Positions 6,622 through 15,379 are shown, counted from the first letter of the stretch. The stretch: 32,049 nt of DNA from Burkholderiales bacterium (GCA_028868895.1 JAGWTP010000043.1:1-32049); one strand, 5' to 3'. Numbers and translations: made by a program. Notes: generated by a model from the sequence alone, not told the origin.

Positions 6622-7254
6622 ATGACCTGCCCGACCCTTGCACGCCCGACCCGCCACGCCCTGCTCGGCCTGCTGCTGGCCGGCGCCGCGAGCCTGGCCG
6701 TTGCGACACCGGCCGCCGCGCCGGTCTCGTCCACGACCGCGGCCCCGCTGCCCGCCGACTCGATCTACCAGCTCGCGCTGCCGCTGACCGACCAGACCGG
6801 GCGCAACTTCCGCCTCGACGAACGCCGCGGCCAGCCGATGCTGGTCAGCATGTTCTACACCTCGTGCCAGTTCGTCTGCCCGATGCTGATCGACGCGCTG
6901 CGCGACACCGAGGCGCGGCTGACCGACGCCGAGCGCGCCCGATTGCACGTGCTGATGGTCAGCTTCGACCCGGCGCACGACGGCGTGGCCGTGCTCAAGC
7001 GCACCGCCGACCAGCGCCATCTCGACGCCGCCCACTGGAGCCTGGCGCGCACCGACGCCAGGCACGTGCGCAAGCTCGCCGCCGTGCTCGGCATCCAGTA
7101 CCGTGCGCTGCCCGACGGCGAGTTCAACCACACCACCGCACTGATCCTGATCGACGCCGAGGGCCGCATCGCCGGGCGCACCGCGAAACTCGGCGACGCC
7201 GACCCGGCATTCGTCAAGCTCGTCAAGGCCTCGGTGCAGGCCGGGTCGAACTGA
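6622..7254 (+). CDS. SCO1/SenC family copper chaperone-like protein
   Basis: A 210-residue exported thioredoxin-fold protein. Residues 1-33 form a signal sequence or anchor. The SCO copper site is complete: TSCQFVCPM holds Cys82 and Cys86 (C-x3-C) and FNHTT holds the distal His170. SCO proteins deliver copper to or reduce cysteines of the CuA centre of cytochrome oxidase. This one is the last gene of the nirK-nirV transcript, 12 bases after nirV, and no oxidase gene is in the window, so loading copper into NirK is the simplest reading. GAGGACAA before the ATG serves as ribosome-binding site. Confidence 0.9.
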   Translation: MTCPTLARPTRHALLGLLLAGAASLAVATPAAAPVSSTTAAPLPADSIYQLALPLTDQTGRNFRLDERRGQPMLVSMFYTSCQFVCPMLIDALRDTEARLTDAERARLHVLMVSFDPAHDGVAVLKRTADQRHLDAAHWSLARTDARHVRKLAAVLGIQYRALPDGEFNHTTALILIDAEGRIAGRTAKLGDADPAFVKLVKASVQAGSN

Positions 7255-7347
7255 ATCTCGTCCGTGCGTGGTCGCTGTGGGCGCAGCGGCAGTCGGCAGC
7301 ACGGGTAGCATCCTGACTCCACTGCAATCGTCAGGAGGGCCGAGGCC

Positions 7348-7737
7348 ATGACCACCCAGGGCTTCGTCGCATCCCATGCCAAGGACGCGACGTTCGAACG
7401 CGGCCTGCGCTCGTTCTACGAGTACCGCGATCTCGGGATCAAGAGCGCCACCGACGGTCGCGTGGACGCGCATGTGATTCGTGCCGCGGCGGGCAAGGAG
7501 TTTTCCAGCCAACCGCATCTCCACAAGACATCGTTCCAGCTGGTCTATGTCCTGAAGGGCTGGATCGAATTCGAGTACGAAGGTCAAGGTGTGGTGCGCC
7601 TAGAAGCCGGTTCGTGCGTCCACCAGCCACCAGGCATCCGGCATCGCGAGCTCGGCCACAGCGACGACATCGAAATGCTGGAGGTCGTGCTGCCCGCTGG
7701 CTTCGCCACAGAAGAAGTCGATTCGGTCCAGGCGTGA
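7348..7737 (+). CDS. single-domain cupin protein
   Basis: A 129-residue soluble protein with one cupin beta-barrel. The first metal-binding motif has His57 and His59 in QPHLHKTSFQLVYVLKGW, and the second has His99 in PPGIRHRELG. The usual acidic ligand of motif one is replaced by Gln64 or is absent. Substrate is unknown; such proteins range from dioxygenases to sensors. CAGGAGGG lies upstream of the ATG with good spacing. It is separated from the SCO gene by 93 bases and probably starts its own transcript. Codon use is slightly less GC-biased than in the nir genes, and it begins the accessory stretch that runs to 10059. Confidence 0.8.
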   Translation: MTTQGFVASHAKDATFERGLRSFYEYRDLGIKSATDGRVDAHVIRAAAGKEFSSQPHLHKTSFQLVYVLKGWIEFEYEGQGVVRLEAGSCVHQPPGIRHRELGHSDDIEMLEVVLPAGFATEEVDSVQA

Positions 7738-7769
7738 CGAGGCTGCTTCAACCCAACCGAGTGCCATCG

Positions 7770-8009
7770 ATGTCTGCGAACTCACCGGATACGGCGGCGA
7801 CCGTCGCCGAGGCGATCCATTCCCGAAGGACCACACGTGCATTTCGGCCCGACGATGTCCCGAAGGCGCTGATCATCGAGCTCCTGGACGCGGCGCGCGT
7901 CGCGCCGCGCACGTTCAACACGCGGGCCTGGTCCGTGCACGCGCTCGCCGGCGACGCAAAAGGAGCGTTGAGCGAGGCATTCACGACGTGGCACGGGCAC
8001 GCTCAGTAG
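7770..8009 (+). pseudogene. nitroreductase family protein, truncated after the N-terminal third
   Basis: The 79-residue frame opens with the nitroreductase N-terminus: VAEAIHSRRTTRAFRPDDV (about residues 12-30, including the FMN-binding S-R-R-T motif) and ELLDAARVAPRTFNTRAWSV. Family members are about 180-220 residues long. After residue 70 the sequence becomes FTTWHGHAQ and stops; no other frame downstream continues the domain, and the next gene begins at 8133. The part that completes the flavin site and dimer is missing, so the product should be inactive. A 3' deletion is more likely than a simple frameshift. Similarity is clear from the motif alone. Confidence 0.75.
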
Positions 8010-8132
8010 CCGATGACGTGACAGATCGAGGCGGTCGCCGGTCTGGCGCACGCGGCTGGCGTCAACCCTCGGCATCGCCGCAGCGCTACGATGCCCTCCC
8101 GACGTCCCCGACAACGCGACAAGGAGCACTTG

Positions 8133-8567
8133 ATGGCCCGAGATCTCATCATCACGAATACCGCCGCGATTGAACCCAAGCGCGTCTGCGGTGAGCAGAT
8201 CACGATCCTCGCCGACGGCAGCCAGACCGGAAGCTATGAGGTCTACCTGCACGACGCGCCCGAAGGCGCCGGCCCGCCGCCGCATTCGCATCAATGGGAC
8301 GAGGCCTTCTACGTCATTTCAGGCGTGGTGGACTTCAACTGTGGCGGATTGGAACGCAGCGTGGCCGCCGGGGGCTTTGTTCACGTACCGGGTGGCACGG
8401 TCCATTCATTTCGCTACGCCAGCCCGACCGCACAGATCCTGGGCGTTACCTCGCAAGGCGGCGCCGCCTCGATGTTCACGGCCGTTGACCGCGAGTGCGG
8501 CGAGGCTCCCCAGATCGACAAGTTGCTCAGCGTCCTGGGCCGCAATGGAGTCACCGTGGCCGCATGA
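8133..8567 (+). CDS. cupin domain protein
   Basis: A 144-residue protein with one cupin fold. Motif one is complete: His51, His53 and Glu57 in PPHSHQWDEAFYVISG; motif two carries His91 in VPGGTVHSF. A metal-dependent enzyme or small-molecule sensor is likely, resembling quercetin-dioxygenase-like cupins, but the substrate cannot be named. The ATG at 8133 is chosen because AAGGAG sits just upstream; the frame also opens at 8091 without a binding site. It is not closely similar to the cupin at 7348, so the two are not a recent duplication. Confidence 0.82.
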   Translation: MARDLIITNTAAIEPKRVCGEQITILADGSQTGSYEVYLHDAPEGAGPPPHSHQWDEAFYVISGVVDFNCGGLERSVAAGGFVHVPGGTVHSFRYASPTAQILGVTSQGGAASMFTAVDRECGEAPQIDKLLSVLGRNGVTVAA

Positions 8568-8695
8568 GACACGCCGGGTGCGCACGGCGCCCGTGCCCAT
8601 TCGGTTCGACGCCGTGCCGTGAACCATGGGTCTGCGGCCGCGCATCACCATGCGCTGCGCGACTCGTCCAGTCGTCCCCTTGCAGGAGTGCCCCC

Positions 8696-9085
8696 ATGCT
8701 TGAAGGCTCGTGCCACTGCGGATCTGCTCGTTGGCAGCTCGACGACGCGCCGGAATCGGCGACGGCCTGCAATTGCACCGCCTGCCGCAGGTACGGCGTC
8801 TTGTGGGCCTACGGCTACGAAGGCGAGAACATCAGAACCGAGGGGCCGACCACTGCGTACATCCGCGGTGATTCGCTCAGCTTCAACTTCTGCCCCAAGT
8901 GTGGAGGCGTCACGCATTGGCGCGCACTGGCGCCAGATGCGCAGGGACGCAGAAGGGTCGCGGTGAACCTGCGAATGACCGAGCCCGATCCGATCGCTCA
9001 GGTCCCGATCGACCACTTCGACGGCCTTGAGAAGTGGGAAGACTTGCCCAGGGACGCAAGGTGCATCAAGGACATGTGGTTCTGA
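8696..9085 (+). CDS. GFA (CENP-V/glutathione-dependent formaldehyde-activating) domain protein
   Basis: A 129-residue zinc-binding protein. Its cysteines follow the GFA pattern: GSCHCG (Cys6, Cys8), CNCTAC (Cys25, Cys27, Cys30) and FCPKCG (Cys66, Cys69). The family is named after an enzyme thought to speed the joining of glutathione and formaldehyde, though most members are uncharacterised. TGCAGGAG lies about eight bases before the ATG at 8696; the longer frame from 8495 overlaps the cupin gene and is not supported. It is followed by a MAPEG protein, another family associated with glutathione. Confidence 0.88.
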   Translation: MLEGSCHCGSARWQLDDAPESATACNCTACRRYGVLWAYGYEGENIRTEGPTTAYIRGDSLSFNFCPKCGGVTHWRALAPDAQGRRRVAVNLRMTEPDPIAQVPIDHFDGLEKWEDLPRDARCIKDMWF

Positions 9086-9175
9086 CGGTGGCTTGCAATG
9101 CTCAGCCTGCTGCCAGTGAGTGGCACACTCGCCCCGCGTCACGCTGCGCAAACCACCGATTCATCGAGGCCTCAC

Positions 9176-9622
9176 ATGGATAACTGGCTGACCCATCAGG
9201 CGTTCGTCGCGTACGCGATCAGCTGCCTGATCCTGTGCGGCAACCTGCTCTTTCTCTGGGGCTACAGCGGCGCGGTGCGCGGCAGGGTCAAGTCGACGCC
9301 GAATGTTGAAGACGTCGCCGCGTTCGGCGGCTCGCTGGCGGAGGTCGACCCCCCAGCCGTCGCCCGCGTGCTGCGCGCGCACAGCAACGCCCAGGCGAAT
9401 ATCTTTCCCTTCGTGGTGGTGGGTTTGCTGTACCTGCTCGCGGGCGGCAACGGTGGGCTGGCGACCATCGTGTTCGGTGTCTTCACCGCGGCGCGCCTGC
9501 TGCACTCGTTGGCCTACCTCGGGCAGTGGCAACCGTGGCGGACGGTCTTCTACGTCATCGGCGCACTCTCCACCGGGGTGCTCATGGTCAATGTCGTGTG
9601 GCTGTTGGTGCGCGCGGCTTGA
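9176..9622 (+). CDS. MAPEG family membrane protein
   Basis: A 148-residue protein with four membrane helices (roughly 10-32, 74-90, 92-112 and 122-146). The motif RVLRAHSNAQANIFPFVVVG (about residues 64-83) is the signature of MAPEG proteins, the family of microsomal glutathione transferases, with the Arg and Asn that contact glutathione. TAARLLHSLAYLG also fits. It may detoxify lipid peroxides or electrophiles at the membrane. The ATG at 9176 precedes the first helix; the earlier part of the frame has no recognisable content. It follows the GFA gene by 90 bases. Confidence 0.88.
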   Translation: MDNWLTHQAFVAYAISCLILCGNLLFLWGYSGAVRGRVKSTPNVEDVAAFGGSLAEVDPPAVARVLRAHSNAQANIFPFVVVGLLYLLAGGNGGLATIVFGVFTAARLLHSLAYLGQWQPWRTVFYVIGALSTGVLMVNVVWLLVRAA

Positions 9623-9672
9623 CGGTTCATTACCGCCGGCGTTGTGTTCGGCGGCGGCGCGCGGAGTCATCG

Positions 9673-10059
9673 ATGGTGGTTCGTGTGGTCAGGCTGGGCA
9701 GTGATCGGGCGCCGGACGAAGGCACGCGCGTCGGCACGGTGCGTCGCCCGCCGCGGGGCGTGCCGAAGTCGCAGTTCGCTTCGGGCAACTGGTACGACGT
9801 GTGGTTTCCGAACCTCGCCCCCAGCGTCGAGACCATGAAGCTCGGGCAGGCCGCCACCACTCCCGCCCAGTGGGCGGCGTTCACGCGGAAGTACCGCAGC
9901 GAGATGGCCCGACCCGAAGCCAGCCATGCGCTCGAGCTGCTGGCGGCATTGTCCAGGGGCAGCAACTTCTCGGTCGGTTGCTACTGCGAGAACGAGGACC
10001 ACTGCCACCGCTCGGTGTTGCGAGCGCTGCTGGCCGAAAAGGGCGCAGCGGTTGCCTGA
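9673..10059 (+). CDS. DUF488 family protein
   Basis: A 128-residue soluble protein of the DUF488 family. Diagnostic parts are RLGSDRAPDEGTRVGTVRRP at the N-terminus, YDVWFPNLAPS in the middle and the C-terminal VGCYCENEDHCHRSVL, whose C-x-C-x5-C-H-R pattern is the most conserved segment of the family. The function is unknown; the conserved cysteines and Arg suggest nucleic-acid or metal binding. The ATG at 9673 lies 50 bases after the MAPEG stop. No strong ribosome-binding site precedes it. Confidence 0.85.
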   Translation: MVVRVVRLGSDRAPDEGTRVGTVRRPPRGVPKSQFASGNWYDVWFPNLAPSVETMKLGQAATTPAQWAAFTRKYRSEMARPEASHALELLAALSRGSNFSVGCYCENEDHCHRSVLRALLAEKGAAVA

Positions 10060-10248
10060 ACGCCGATGTTTCGCCGGCCGAGGCTGGCCGCAAGCTTCGG
10101 CATCCACTCGATCGGCGACCGGTCCTGCGAGCGGTGCCCTCAAACACGAGACCCACGCCGCCAGGCGGCCCGTCAACCACGGGGGTGCAAACCACCGGCG
10201 GCGTCGACACCGGACAATGCCGCCTGCCACCACAGGAAAGCGATTGCG

Positions 10249-11436
10249 ATGAAACGTTGGATGAAATGGGCGGTCGTGTTGCTGGCCGTGCTCCTGCTGG
10301 CCGGCTTCGTCGCCCGCGCGGTGGCACTGCGCAAGCAGGGCGCGGCGGCCGCGGCCCAGCCCGCCAGCGCGCCGGCCGCGCTCGAACTCGGCAGCGCCGA
10401 CGTCGTCACCGCGCGCACGCTGGCGCTGACGCGCACGGTGGCGGTCTCGGGCGGGCTCAAGGCGGTCAACAGCGCCGTCGTCAAGGCCAAGGTCGCGGCC
10501 GAACTGGTCGCCCTCACGGTGCGCGAGGGCGACACGGTGCAGGCCGGCCAGGTGATCGGCCGGCTCGACGCGAGCGAGTTCGACTGGCGCGTCAGGCAGG
10601 CCGAGCAGACCGCGCTGGCGGCGCGCACCCAGCTCGACATCGCCCGACGCACGCTCGACAACAACCGCGCGCTGGTTGCGCAGGGCTTCATCTCGGCCAC
10701 CGCGCTGCAGACCTCGGTGTCCGGCGAAGCCGGCGCGCAGGCCAACTACCAGGCCGCGCTCGCGGCCACCGAGCTGGCGCGCAAGGCGCGCGCCGACGCG
10801 GTGCTGGTGGCGCCGATCGGCGGCATCGTGTCGCAGCGGCTGGCGCAACCGGGCGAACGGGTCGGCGTCGATGCGCGGCTGGTCGAGATCGTCGACCTCT
10901 CGAGGATCGAGCTCGAAGCGGCGGTCGCGCCGGAAGACGTCGGCGCGGTGCAGGTCGGGCAGCTCGCGCGGCTGGCGGTCGATGGCCTGAGCGAGCCGGC
11001 CACCGCGAAGGTAGCGCGCATCAATCCGAGCACCCAGGCCGGCACGCGCGCGGTGATGGTCTACCTGGCGCTGCAGCCGCAGCCGGGGCTGCGCCAGGGC
11101 CTGTACGCGCGCGGCACGATCGCGCTGCAGCGCACCGACGCGCGGGTGGCGCCAGTCTCGGCGGTGCGGGTCGATCAGGCGCGACCTTACGTGCTCGCGG
11201 TCGAGGCCGGCCGCGTGGCGCAGCGCACCGTTGAACTCGGCCTGCGCGGTGAAGCGGCGATCGACGGCGGCGTCGTCAACGCGGTGGCGTTGACCTCGGG
11301 CGTCGACGAAGGCGCCACGCTGCTGCGCGGCACGGTCGGCAACGTGCGCGACGGCACGCCGGTGCGGCTCGCCGCGGCGCCGCCGGCGGCGAGCGCGGTT
11401 GCCGGCCGCTCCGCTTCGACCGCCGCGGCGCGCTGA
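10249..11436 (+). CDS. RND efflux periplasmic adaptor (HlyD/MFP family)
   Basis: A 395-residue membrane-fusion protein linking an inner-membrane RND pump to a TolC-type channel. An N-terminal anchor (residues 4-28) is followed by the lipoyl-like half VTVREGDTVQAGQVIGRLDA (about 88-105), an alpha-helical hairpin (about 110-185), the second lipoyl half VLVAPIGGIVSQRLAQPGE and a beta-barrel with membrane-proximal domain. There is no lipobox cysteine. It ends in a Ser/Ala-rich tail. AGGAAAG lies upstream of the ATG. The pump gene begins two bases after the stop, so the pair is translationally coupled. The substrate cannot be deduced. Confidence 0.92.
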   Translation: MKRWMKWAVVLLAVLLLAGFVARAVALRKQGAAAAAQPASAPAALELGSADVVTARTLALTRTVAVSGGLKAVNSAVVKAKVAAELVALTVREGDTVQAGQVIGRLDASEFDWRVRQAEQTALAARTQLDIARRTLDNNRALVAQGFISATALQTSVSGEAGAQANYQAALAATELARKARADAVLVAPIGGIVSQRLAQPGERVGVDARLVEIVDLSRIELEAAVAPEDVGAVQVGQLARLAVDGLSEPATAKVARINPSTQAGTRAVMVYLALQPQPGLRQGLYARGTIALQRTDARVAPVSAVRVDQARPYVLAVEAGRVAQRTVELGLRGEAAIDGGVVNAVALTSGVDEGATLLRGTVGNVRDGTPVRLAAAPPAASAVAGRSASTAAAR

Positions 11437-11438
11437 GC

Positions 11439-14400
11439 ATGTGGTTCACGCGCGTCGCGATCGGCAACCCGGTGATGGCCGTGATGGTCATGCTGGCGTT
11501 CGTCGTGCTTGGGGCTTTCAGCTACCAGCGCCTGGCGGTCGACCAGTTCCCCAATATCGACTTCCCGACCGTCGTGGTCGTGATGGACTACCCCGGCGCC
11601 TCGCCCGAGATCGTCGAGTCCGAAGTGACGAAGAAGGTCGAGGAAGCCGTCAACACGGTGGCCGGCATCAGCTCGCTTTACTCGCGCTCGTACGAAGGCA
11701 CCTCGGTCGTGATCGTCGAGTTCAACCTCGATGTCGACGGCCGCAAGGCCGCCGACGACGTGCGCGAGAAGGTCGCGCTGATCCGCCCACTGCTGCGTGA
11801 CGAGGTCAAGGAGCCGCGCATCTCGCGCTTCGACCCGCAAAGCGTGCCGATCTTCAACGTGGCCGTGCTCTCCACCGATGGCACCAAGAGCGCGCAGGAG
11901 CTGACGACCTGGGCCTCGCAGGTGCTGCAGAAGAAGCTCGAGAACGTGCGCGGCGTCGGCGCGGTCAGCGTGGTGGGCGGCGTGAGCCGCCAGATCAACC
12001 TGTACCTGAAGCCGGCCGCGCTCGAGGCCTTCGGCATCGGCGTCGACCCGATCCTGGCCGCGGTGAAGAGCGAGAACCAGGAGCTGCCGATGGGCTCGAT
12101 CCGCTCGCTCGACCAGGACCGCGTGGTCCAGATCAACGCGCGGCTGCAGCGCCCCGAAGACTTTCGCGACATCGTCGTCGCGCGCCGCGGATCGGCCAGC
12201 ACCGGCGGTGCCGGGCCGGGCAGCGCGCCGGTGCGGCTGTGGCAGGTCGCCGACGTGGTCGACGGCCCGCAGGAGCTCGACAGCCTGGCGCTGTACAACG
12301 GCCAGCGCACGGTGCTGCTGAGCGTGCAGAAATCGCAGGGCGAGAACACGATCGCGGTCGTCGACGGCCTGTACCAGGCACTGGCCGACGCGAAGTCGGT
12401 GACGCCGCCGGGCGTGAAGGTCGAGGTCATCCGCGACAACTCGCGCGCGATCCGGGTCTCGGTGGCCAACGTCAAGCGCACGCTGTTCGAGGGCGCGGCG
12501 CTCACGATCCTGATCGTGTTCCTGTTCCTGAACTCGTGGCGCTCCACCGTCATCACGGGCCTGACGCTGCCGATCGCGCTGATCGGCACGTTCCTGTTCA
12601 TGTACCTGTTCGGCTTCACGATCAACGCCATCACGATGATGGCGCTGAGCCTGTGTGTGGGCCTGCTGATCGACGACGCGATCGTGGTGCGCGAGAACAT
12701 CGTGCGCCACGTGCAGATGGGCAAGAGCGCACACCAGGCGGCGCTCGACGGCACCCGCGAGATCGGCCTGGCGGTGCTCGCCACCACGCTGTCGATCGTT
12801 GCGGTGTTCCTGCCGATCGGCTTCATGGGCGGCATCGTCGGCAAGTTCTTCCACGAGTTCGGCCTGACGATCGTCGCCGCGGTGCTGATCTCGATGTTCG
12901 TCAGCTTCACACTCGACCCGATGCTCTCCAGCATCTGGCACGACCCGCAGGCCGAACGGCGCCACGGCAGCGCGCCCGGCGCGGTGCCGCTCACGCGCTA
13001 CGACAAGACCATCGGCCGCGTCACGCAGCTGTTCGAGCGCCTGACCGAAGCGCTGTCGCGGGCCTACCAGGGCATCCTGCGCTGGTCGCTCGCGCACAAG
13101 CTCGCCACGCTGGCGATCGCGGCGGCCACCTTCGTCGGCAGCTTCTTCATCGTGCCGCTGCTGGGCGCCGAGTTCGTGCCGAAGGCCGACTTCTCGGAGA
13201 CGCAGCTGAACTTCTACACCCCGGTGGGCTCCTCGCTCGAGCTCACCGAGGCGCGCGCGAAGCAGGTCGACGCGGCGCTGCGCGAGCTGCCCGAAGTGAA
13301 GTACACCGTGACCACCCTCAACAGCGGCCAGGCGGCCGGCAAGATCTACGGCGCGGTCTACGTGCGCCTGGTCGACCGCAAGGACCGCAGCCGCAGCATC
13401 GACGCCATGGCGGTGCCGATGCGCACGCGGCTGGCGCGCATCCCCGGCATAACGATCACCAACATCGGCGTCACCGACCTGGGCGGGGGCAAGAGCCTGC
13501 AGTTCTCGGTGCAGGGCCCCGACCTGGCCGAGCTCGAGCGGCTGTCGCGCCAGATCACGCCCAGGCTGCTGGCGATTCCCGGGCTGGTCGACCTGGACAG
13601 CACGCTCAAGCCCGACAAGCCGACAGTGGCGATCGACGTGAAGCGCGACGCGGCATCCGACGTCGGCCTGAACGTGAACGCGCTGGCCACCAGCCTGCGC
13701 ACGATGCTGGCCGGCACGCTGGTGGGCAACTGGCGCGCGCCCGACGGCGAGAACTACGACGTCAACGTGCGGCTGCGCCCGGACCGCCGCAACGCCATCG
13801 CCGACCTGCAGCGCCTGCCGATCGTGGTGGCGCCTGGCGCCGACGGCTCGCCGCGCGCGGTGCCGCTGTTGCAGGTCGCCGACGTGCGGCCCTCGACCGG
13901 GCCGAACCAGATCAACCGCCGCGACCTGAACCGCGAGATCAACTTCGACGCCAACGCGCTCGGGCGCAGCTCGGGCGATGTCTCGGCCGACATCAAGACC
14001 GCGCTCGACGCCATCCACTGGCCGCCCGGCTACCGCTACCGCTTCGGCGGCTCGACCAAGAACATGACCGAGTCGTTCCAGTACGCGATCGGCGCGCTCG
14101 CGCTGGCGGTGGTGTTCATCTACATGATCCTGGCGAGCCAGTTCAGGAGCTTCCTGCAGCCGCTGGCGCTGATGAGCGCGCTGCCGCTGACGCTGATCGG
14201 CGTGGTGCTGGCGCTGCTGATGTTCGGCTCGACGCTGAACATGTTCAGCATCATCGGCATCGTGATGCTGATGGGGCTGGTGACGAAGAACGCGATCCTG
14301 CTGATCGACTTCGCCATCCGCTCCCGGGCGGGATCGATTCCCGGCGACGGTTCGGCCAACGGCGGCCCTGGCGAGCCGCCGCGCAGCCGCGAAGACGCGC

Positions 14401-14693
14401 TGCTGCACGCCGCCCAGGTCCGGCTGCGCCCGATTCTGATGACCACGCTGGCGATGATCTTCGGCATGGTGCCGCTCGCGTTCGCGCTGTCCGAAGGCTC
14501 GGAGCAGCGCGCGCCGATGGGCCAGGCCGTCATCGGCGGGGTGATCACCTCGTCGCTGCTGACGCTGGTGGTGGTGCCGGTGATCTACTGCTACCTCGAC
14601 GACCTGGCGGTGTGGGCGAAGCGGCGGTTCGGGGCCAAGCCGGGCCGAGGCTCCCCGCTCGATCCGGCCGCCCCGGCTGCGCCCACGAAATAG
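11439..14693 (+). CDS. RND-family efflux permease (HAE1/AcrB type)
   Basis: A 1084-residue inner-membrane proton antiporter. It starts WFTRVAIGNPVMAVMVMLAF and has FPNIDFPTVVVVMDYPGASP in the first porter loop, both typical. Twelve membrane segments are recognisable in two halves. The proton-relay aspartates are Asp412 and Asp413 in LCVGLLIDDAIVVREN; the second half has MGLVTKNAILLIDFA. The length is about 40 residues above the family norm. Extra Gly/Ser/Pro-rich pieces lie at RRGSASTGGAGPGSAPVR (porter domain) and in a cytosolic loop near residues 965-980. It is coupled to the adaptor gene upstream and belongs with the TolC-like gene at 15781. Drug, solvent or metabolite export is possible; charge pattern does not suggest a heavy-metal (CzcA) pump. 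Confidence 0.95.
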   Translation: MWFTRVAIGNPVMAVMVMLAFVVLGAFSYQRLAVDQFPNIDFPTVVVVMDYPGASPEIVESEVTKKVEEAVNTVAGISSLYSRSYEGTSVVIVEFNLDVDGRKAADDVREKVALIRPLLRDEVKEPRISRFDPQSVPIFNVAVLSTDGTKSAQELTTWASQVLQKKLENVRGVGAVSVVGGVSRQINLYLKPAALEAFGIGVDPILAAVKSENQELPMGSIRSLDQDRVVQINARLQRPEDFRDIVVARRGSASTGGAGPGSAPVRLWQVADVVDGPQELDSLALYNGQRTVLLSVQKSQGENTIAVVDGLYQALADAKSVTPPGVKVEVIRDNSRAIRVSVANVKRTLFEGAALTILIVFLFLNSWRSTVITGLTLPIALIGTFLFMYLFGFTINAITMMALSLCVGLLIDDAIVVRENIVRHVQMGKSAHQAALDGTREIGLAVLATTLSIVAVFLPIGFMGGIVGKFFHEFGLTIVAAVLISMFVSFTLDPMLSSIWHDPQAERRHGSAPGAVPLTRYDKTIGRVTQLFERLTEALSRAYQGILRWSLAHKLATLAIAAATFVGSFFIVPLLGAEFVPKADFSETQLNFYTPVGSSLELTEARAKQVDAALRELPEVKYTVTTLNSGQAAGKIYGAVYVRLVDRKDRSRSIDAMAVPMRTRLARIPGITITNIGVTDLGGGKSLQFSVQGPDLAELERLSRQITPRLLAIPGLVDLDSTLKPDKPTVAIDVKRDAASDVGLNVNALATSLRTMLAGTLVGNWRAPDGENYDVNVRLRPDRRNAIADLQRLPIVVAPGADGSPRAVPLLQVADVRPSTGPNQINRRDLNREINFDANALGRSSGDVSADIKTALDAIHWPPGYRYRFGGSTKNMTESFQYAIGALALAVVFIYMILASQFRSFLQPLALMSALPLTLIGVVLALLMFGSTLNMFSIIGIVMLMGLVTKNAILLIDFAIRSRAGSIPGDGSANGGPGEPPRSREDALLHAAQVRLRPILMTTLAMIFGMVPLAFALSEGSEQRAPMGQAVIGGVITSSLLTLVVVPVIYCYLDDLAVWAKRRFGAKPGRGSPLDPAAPAAPTK

Positions 14694-14725
14694 AATGCGC
14701 CGCGCCCCTTCCCTTGCGAAACACC

Positions 14726-15379
14726 ATGAACATCGAACAAGCCCGCTTCAACATGATCGAGCAGCAGATCCGCCCGTGGGACGTGCTGGACCCCGGCGTG
14801 CTGGAACTGCTCGCGGTCGTCAAGCGTGAAGACTTCGTGCCGCCCGAGCACCGCGCGCTGGCCTTCGTCGACACCGAAGTGCCGCTTCCCGCAGGTCAAT
14901 GCATGCTGGCGCCCAAGGTCGAGGCGCGCCTGCTGCAGGAACTGGCGGTGCACAAGCACGAACGCGTGCTCGAGATCGGCGCCGGCTCGGGCTACATGGC
15001 CGCGCTGCTGGCGCACAAGGCCCAGCACGTGATCACACTCGAGATCGACGCTGCGCTGGCGCGCCTGGCCACCGCGAACCTCCAACGTGCCGGCGTCATG
15101 AACGCGACCGTGATCCACGCCGACGGCGCCATCGGCTGGCCCGGCGAGGCGCCGTTCGATGTGATCGTGCTGTCGGGCTCGGTGGCCGAGGTGCCCGACG
15201 CGCTGCTGGCACAGTTGAAGGTCGGTGGGCGCCTGAGCGCGATCGTCGGCTTCGAGCCCGTGATGCGCGCGGTGCTGATCACCCGCAGCGGCGACCAGGG
15301 CCTGGAGCGTCGGGTGCTGTTCGACACCGTCGCGCAGCGCCTGCAGGGCTTTGCCGAGCCGAGCCGGTTCAATTTCTGA
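14726..15379 (+). CDS. protein-L-isoaspartate O-methyltransferase-like protein (PIMT-related)
   Basis: A 217-residue SAM-dependent methyltransferase of the Pcm family. The start NIEQARFNMIEQQIRPWDVL and motif I VLEIGAGSGYMAALLAHKA (about residues 82-100) fit, as does VITLEIDAALARLA. Real PIMTs have a G-Q-T-I-S loop in which Thr/Ser is needed for repair of isoaspartyl residues; here the loop reads PAGQCMLAPKVEARLL (about 55-70), without that Thr and Ser. The protein may therefore methylate something else. A copy of this subgroup often stands before a rhodanese and a TolC-like gene in Burkholderiales, as here. TAGAAT at 14691-14696, overlapping the pump stop codon, could be a -10 element. Confidence 0.82.
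   Translation: MNIEQARFNMIEQQIRPWDVLDPGVLELLAVVKREDFVPPEHRALAFVDTEVPLPAGQCMLAPKVEARLLQELAVHKHERVLEIGAGSGYMAALLAHKAQHVITLEIDAALARLATANLQRAGVMNATVIHADGAIGWPGEAPFDVIVLSGSVAEVPDALLAQLKVGGRLSAIVGFEPVMRAVLITRSGDQGLERRVLFDTVAQRLQGFAEPSRFNF

Noticed and set aside
10060-10248. A possible small gene or riboswitch between the DUF488 and RND adaptor genes
   Set aside because: The stretch shows no convincing start with a binding site, no recognisable protein and no conserved RNA motif.
11187-14408. A 1073-codon open frame on the minus strand opposite the RND pump
   Set aside because: Its translation is low-complexity His/Arg/Gln/Asp-rich sequence that mirrors the third-position GC bias of the pump gene; no domain or ribosome-binding site.
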